9,308 nucleotides of DNA from Candidatus Babelota bacterium (GTDB lineage: Bacteria; JAGOBX01), in assembly GCA_017999075.1 (NCBI GenBank), contig JAGOBX010000108.1:1-9308 (forward strand), written 5' to 3'. Shown here piece by piece: positions 7,916 to 9,308 of the stretch. The number at the start of each line of letters is the position of its first letter. The stretch's first letter is position 1. Both the position numbers and the translations under genes were made by a program. The notes under the pieces are model-generated. The model made no database searches and was not told the DNA's origin. It saw only the letters and a list, made by a program, of their open reading frames with translations.

Positions 7916-8119
7916 GTGCCGGAAATAAGCAGATTTTATGGAATATCTATAAAAATGCTTTTTGATGATCATGCTCCGCCGTATTTTCATGTGATATATA
8001 ATGAATACAAAGCAATTATTACGATAAATGATTTTAGAATGATAAAAGGAGATTTTAAAATGTCTTGTCTGTGTTTTCAAACAAACCGGACAAACATTGA
8101 AAAAACAGTGATAATTTAA
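7916..8119 (+). CDS. DUF4160 family protein, C-terminally truncated
   Basis: 67 residues from a GTG start. Residues 1-47 match the DUF4160 pattern: PEISRFYGISIKM, then DDHAPPYFHV (residues 17-26; the family has DHAPPHFH), then YNEYKAIITIN. As I recall the family, members go on with a helical half around an ALxxVxEW motif and reach about 80-100 residues. Here the sequence after GDF (residue 47) becomes an unrelated MSCLCFQTNRTNIEKTVII and stops. I found no family-like continuation in the other two frames, so a deletion or replacement is likelier than a simple frameshift. DUF4160 genes are often found beside DUF2442 genes in small possible toxin-antitoxin pairs; no DUF2442 is seen here. The function is unknown, and the gene may be a remnant. 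It has its own promoter and ribosome site and leads into the next two genes. Confidence 0.7.
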   Translation: MPEISRFYGISIKMLFDDHAPPYFHVIYNEYKAIITINDFRMIKGDFKMSCLCFQTNRTNIEKTVII

Positions 8120-8137
8120 GGAAGATTTCGAGAAAAA

Positions 8138-8263
8138 ATGAGTTCTGAAAAAACAGAAGAAATGAAAAAATCTATTCCTATTTATGCAGTTCTAACTAAA
8201 CCTGACGGATTTTCTACGATATACGATGTGATAAAAGATATTGAAACAGGAAATAAACAATGA
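8138..8263 (+). CDS. Small 41-residue protein of unknown function, coupled to the recombinase gene
   Basis: An ATG-started frame of 41 codons begins MSSEKTEEMKKSIPIYAVL, continues through TKPDGFSTIYDVIKD and ends ETGNKQ. AAGGAAG at 8118-8124 is a good Shine-Dalgarno, though 13 bases away is long. The TGA stop shares ATGA (8260-8263) with the start of the recombinase gene, the usual mark of translational coupling, which is the main reason to believe it. It is hydrophilic and charged at the N-terminus, with no membrane segment or signal peptide. By position it might be a recombination directionality factor or a regulator, but no helix-turn-helix is evident. It is in the same frame as the truncated DUF4160 gene, separated by one TAA at 8117-8119, so it could also be the tail of a formerly longer frame. 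Confidence 0.5.
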   Translation: MSSEKTEEMKKSIPIYAVLTKPDGFSTIYDVIKDIETGNKQ

Positions 8264-8841
8264 GGAAGAAAACAGATAATTCTCAAAAATGCTTATTCGA
8301 TGATGAAATTAAATTTCTGCTCGATTCAATCGAAAACATTGAGGATAGAGCTGCAATCGAATTCGGTCTTGAAACTGGTTTCCGTGCCTCTGATATAATC
8401 GGAATCATAACTTCAAACATTGACTTTGAACATCAGTTCATAAAAGTTTGGGATGAAAAAAAAGACGAATGGAGAACAGTCGTATTCCCTAAATCAACAG
8501 GAAACATTTTAAAAATGTATCTGAACGCGCGGAAGAAGAACGGACAAAAACTTTTTCCATATTCCGAAAAAACATTGCAGCGTAAACTTCAGGATTACTG
8601 CCGCAAAGCGAACATCAGGGCAATAAAAAAATCAAAGACCGGAACATCCGTCGGCTGGCACTGGCTCCGCCATACTTTCATCCGACGTTCTCAAATGTTC
8701 GGCCGTGATATTAAACTTGTTCAGCAGAATACAGGCGACACAATCGAAACCATCCTGAAATATTACAGGGATTTATCAATCGAAGATCGTATAAAAGAAA
8801 TGGAATCAAAACCAATTTATGGATTTGAAAATAAAAGTTGA
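8260..8841 (+). CDS. Tyrosine recombinase/integrase, catalytic domain only
   Basis: 193 residues with the order of a tyrosine recombinase catalytic domain. ETGFRASDI gives the first catalytic Arg (Arg42). VWDEKKDEWRTVVFP holds the beta-hairpin lysine (Lys66 or 67) and Arg72. HWLRHTF gives the HxxR box (His134, Arg137). NTGDTIETILKYY ends with the likely nucleophile Tyr169. The position normally His or Trp, nine residues before that Tyr, is Asp160, which is unusual. The N-terminal core-binding SAM-like domain of standard integrases (usually 300-400 residues in total) is missing; only about 10 residues precede the catalytic fold. AGGA at 8248-8251 lies eight bases before the ATG. The gene is much richer in G+C than its surroundings, pointing to recent acquisition. 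It may act in excision or integration of a small element here, or be a domesticated or decayed integrase; no att sites were identified. Confidence 0.87.
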   Translation: MRKKTDNSQKCLFDDEIKFLLDSIENIEDRAAIEFGLETGFRASDIIGIITSNIDFEHQFIKVWDEKKDEWRTVVFPKSTGNILKMYLNARKKNGQKLFPYSEKTLQRKLQDYCRKANIRAIKKSKTGTSVGWHWLRHTFIRRSQMFGRDIKLVQQNTGDTIETILKYYRDLSIEDRIKEMESKPIYGFENKS

Positions 8842-8870
8842 CATTACCCATAAAATAAATATAATATAAT
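8838..8870 (+). promoter_or_regulatory. Consensus sigma-70 promoter overlapping the recombinase stop codon
   Basis: TTGACA at 8838-8843 and TATAAT at 8860-8865 are both perfect consensus boxes, 16 bases apart. A second TATAAT overlaps at 8865-8870 (21-base spacing, less suitable). The -35 contains the TGA stop (8839-8841) of the recombinase. Transcription would start near 8872, giving a leader of about 30 bases before the ATG at 8902. Confidence 0.75.
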
Positions 8871-8901
8871 AAAATTTTAATTTTCTGGGGTATGGTTTTT
8901 T

Positions 8902-9231
8902 ATGTCGATTCTTGATGTGATGAAAGAGGAAATTGAAAATAAAACTGAATGGATCAGTTTGATGAAAGAAGAATTGCTTACAAAAGCAACTTTGAAAGTC
9001 AAGAAACCATATAACAAAAAGTATTATTATTTGCATTATTACGACAATGGAAAAACAGTTGATAAATATTTAGGTCAGTTGTCAGATGAAGAAGCTGCGG
9101 ACCTGAAACATAAAATATCAGTTATGAAAAAACAGAAAAAGAAAGTTCCGGTTGTAAAAAATGAAATTAAATTTTTAAAAAAGGTTTTTGAATACGCAAA
9201 AAAAATCGATAAAAAAGGACTTGAAGTTTGA
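8902..9231 (+). CDS. Small helical protein with a YYYLHYYDNGKTVDKYLG hairpin motif, probable partner of the next gene
   Basis: 109 residues: an N-terminal charged helix (about 5-28), a short strand-turn-strand segment at about 36-58 with KKYYYLHYYDNGKTVDKYLG, then long lysine-rich helices to the end, likely coiled coil. There is no signal peptide or membrane segment, so it is cytoplasmic. The basic surface would suit nucleic-acid binding, but that is inference. I have seen such small proteins with a YYYLxYRxGGKxxxKYLG signature upstream of nucleotidyltransferase-type genes; I cannot name the family. GGGG at 8887-8890 lies 11 bases before the ATG. An ATG at 8892 gives only a seven-codon frame. 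A consensus promoter precedes it, and its TGA overlaps the TTG start of the next gene, so the pair is co-transcribed and probably translationally coupled. Confidence 0.7.
   Translation: MSILDVMKEEIENKTEWISLMKEELLTKATLKVKKPYNKKYYYLHYYDNGKTVDKYLGQLSDEEAADLKHKISVMKKQKKKVPVVKNEIKFLKKVFEYAKKIDKKGLEV
9216..9219 (+). promoter_or_regulatory. Ribosome binding site for the TTG-started gene at the window end
   Basis: AGGA at 9216-9219, within AAAAAAGGA, lies eight bases before TTG 9228, inside the coding region of the preceding gene. This spacing supports TTG as the start. Confidence 0.5.
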
Positions 9232-9308
9232 ATCAGTTAGAACAGTTTAATAATATTATTAATTTTTTGAAAGAACATAATATGCACGATAAAGTCATTA
9301 TTGCCGGA
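9228..9308 (+). CDS. Partial gene running off the window; possible nucleotidyltransferase-type partner
   Basis: A TTG-started frame overlaps the previous stop (TTGA, 9228-9231) and stays open for 27 codons to the window edge. It reads NQLEQFNNIINFLKEHN and then MHDKVIIAG. A helix followed by a KVIIxG strand is how several nucleotidyltransferase-like proteins begin, where the glycine would open a G-S motif followed by acidic catalytic residues. Those residues would lie past base 9308, so the assignment is a guess from the first strand and from the upstream partner. An alternative ATG at 9283 would start too late to keep the helix. Confidence 0.5.
   Translation, partial: MNQLEQFNNIINFLKEHNMHDKVIIAG

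Noticed and set aside
7811-8080. Minus-strand open frame of 89 codons opposite the DUF4160 gene
   Set aside because: Shadow of the DUF4160 reading, which has a family match, promoter and ribosome site on the plus strand.
8806-9036. Minus-strand open frame of 76 codons across the recombinase end and the 109-residue gene
   Set aside because: Opposes two supported genes and a consensus promoter; Phe/Ile-rich content is what the complement of lysine-rich coding DNA gives.
1-9308. CRISPR arrays, tRNA or rRNA genes, insertion sequence ends
   Set aside because: No regularly spaced repeats, no cloverleaf-like segment or conserved rRNA stretch, and no transposase or terminal inverted repeats were seen by eye in the gene-free stretches.

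Overview
The window is very AT-rich. I counted about 24% G+C in 7261-7440, and most of the sequence looks similar. It reads as bacterial DNA in two parts. Positions 1-7598 carry three large genes for exported, envelope-type proteins. Positions 7599-9308 carry a row of small accessory genes around a short tyrosine recombinase. Calcium-loop (FG-GAP/VCBS-like) propellers, C-terminal tails resembling type IX or FlgD-like sorting tails, and a PorV/UPF0164-like barrel point to a Gram-negative with an outer membrane. A member of the FCB group, Elusimicrobiota, Spirochaetes or a related candidate phylum would fit. Nothing here fixes the taxon.

Part one (1-7598). Two tandem paralogues (99-2621 and 2622-5201, with no base between stop and start) share the same order: N-terminal beta-propeller with DxDxDG-type loops, Ig-like domains, a conserved sheet domain, and a C-terminal 'SG-Y-L' tail. 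The first has no believable start: an in-frame TAA lies at 75-77 and no signal peptide is visible, so its 5' end is probably broken or misread. The second has a clear signal peptide. After a 126-bp spacer with a 10-bp inverted repeat comes a 756-residue protein (5328-7598) that joins a PorV/UPF0164-like barrel, an Ig-like linker, a transglutaminase-like domain with Cys-His-Glu, and C-terminal TPRs.

Part two (7599-9308). About 260 bp without a gene is followed by an extended -10 promoter (7859-7887), a GTG-started truncated DUF4160 protein (7916-8119), a 41-residue unknown protein (8138-8263), and a 193-residue tyrosine recombinase made only of the catalytic domain (8260-8841). The last two are joined by an ATGA overlap. 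The recombinase is far richer in G+C (about 46% over 8521-8700), which suggests transfer. A fully consensus TTGACA-16-TATAAT promoter overlaps its stop codon. That promoter drives a 109-residue helical protein (8902-9231), whose stop overlaps the TTG start of a further gene running off the window (9228-9308). The last pair resembles a small-protein plus nucleotidyltransferase module, possibly of toxin-antitoxin type, but the diagnostic part lies outside the window.

The first three genes have no or weak Shine-Dalgarno sequences. The accessory genes mostly have good ones and canonical sigma-70 promoters.
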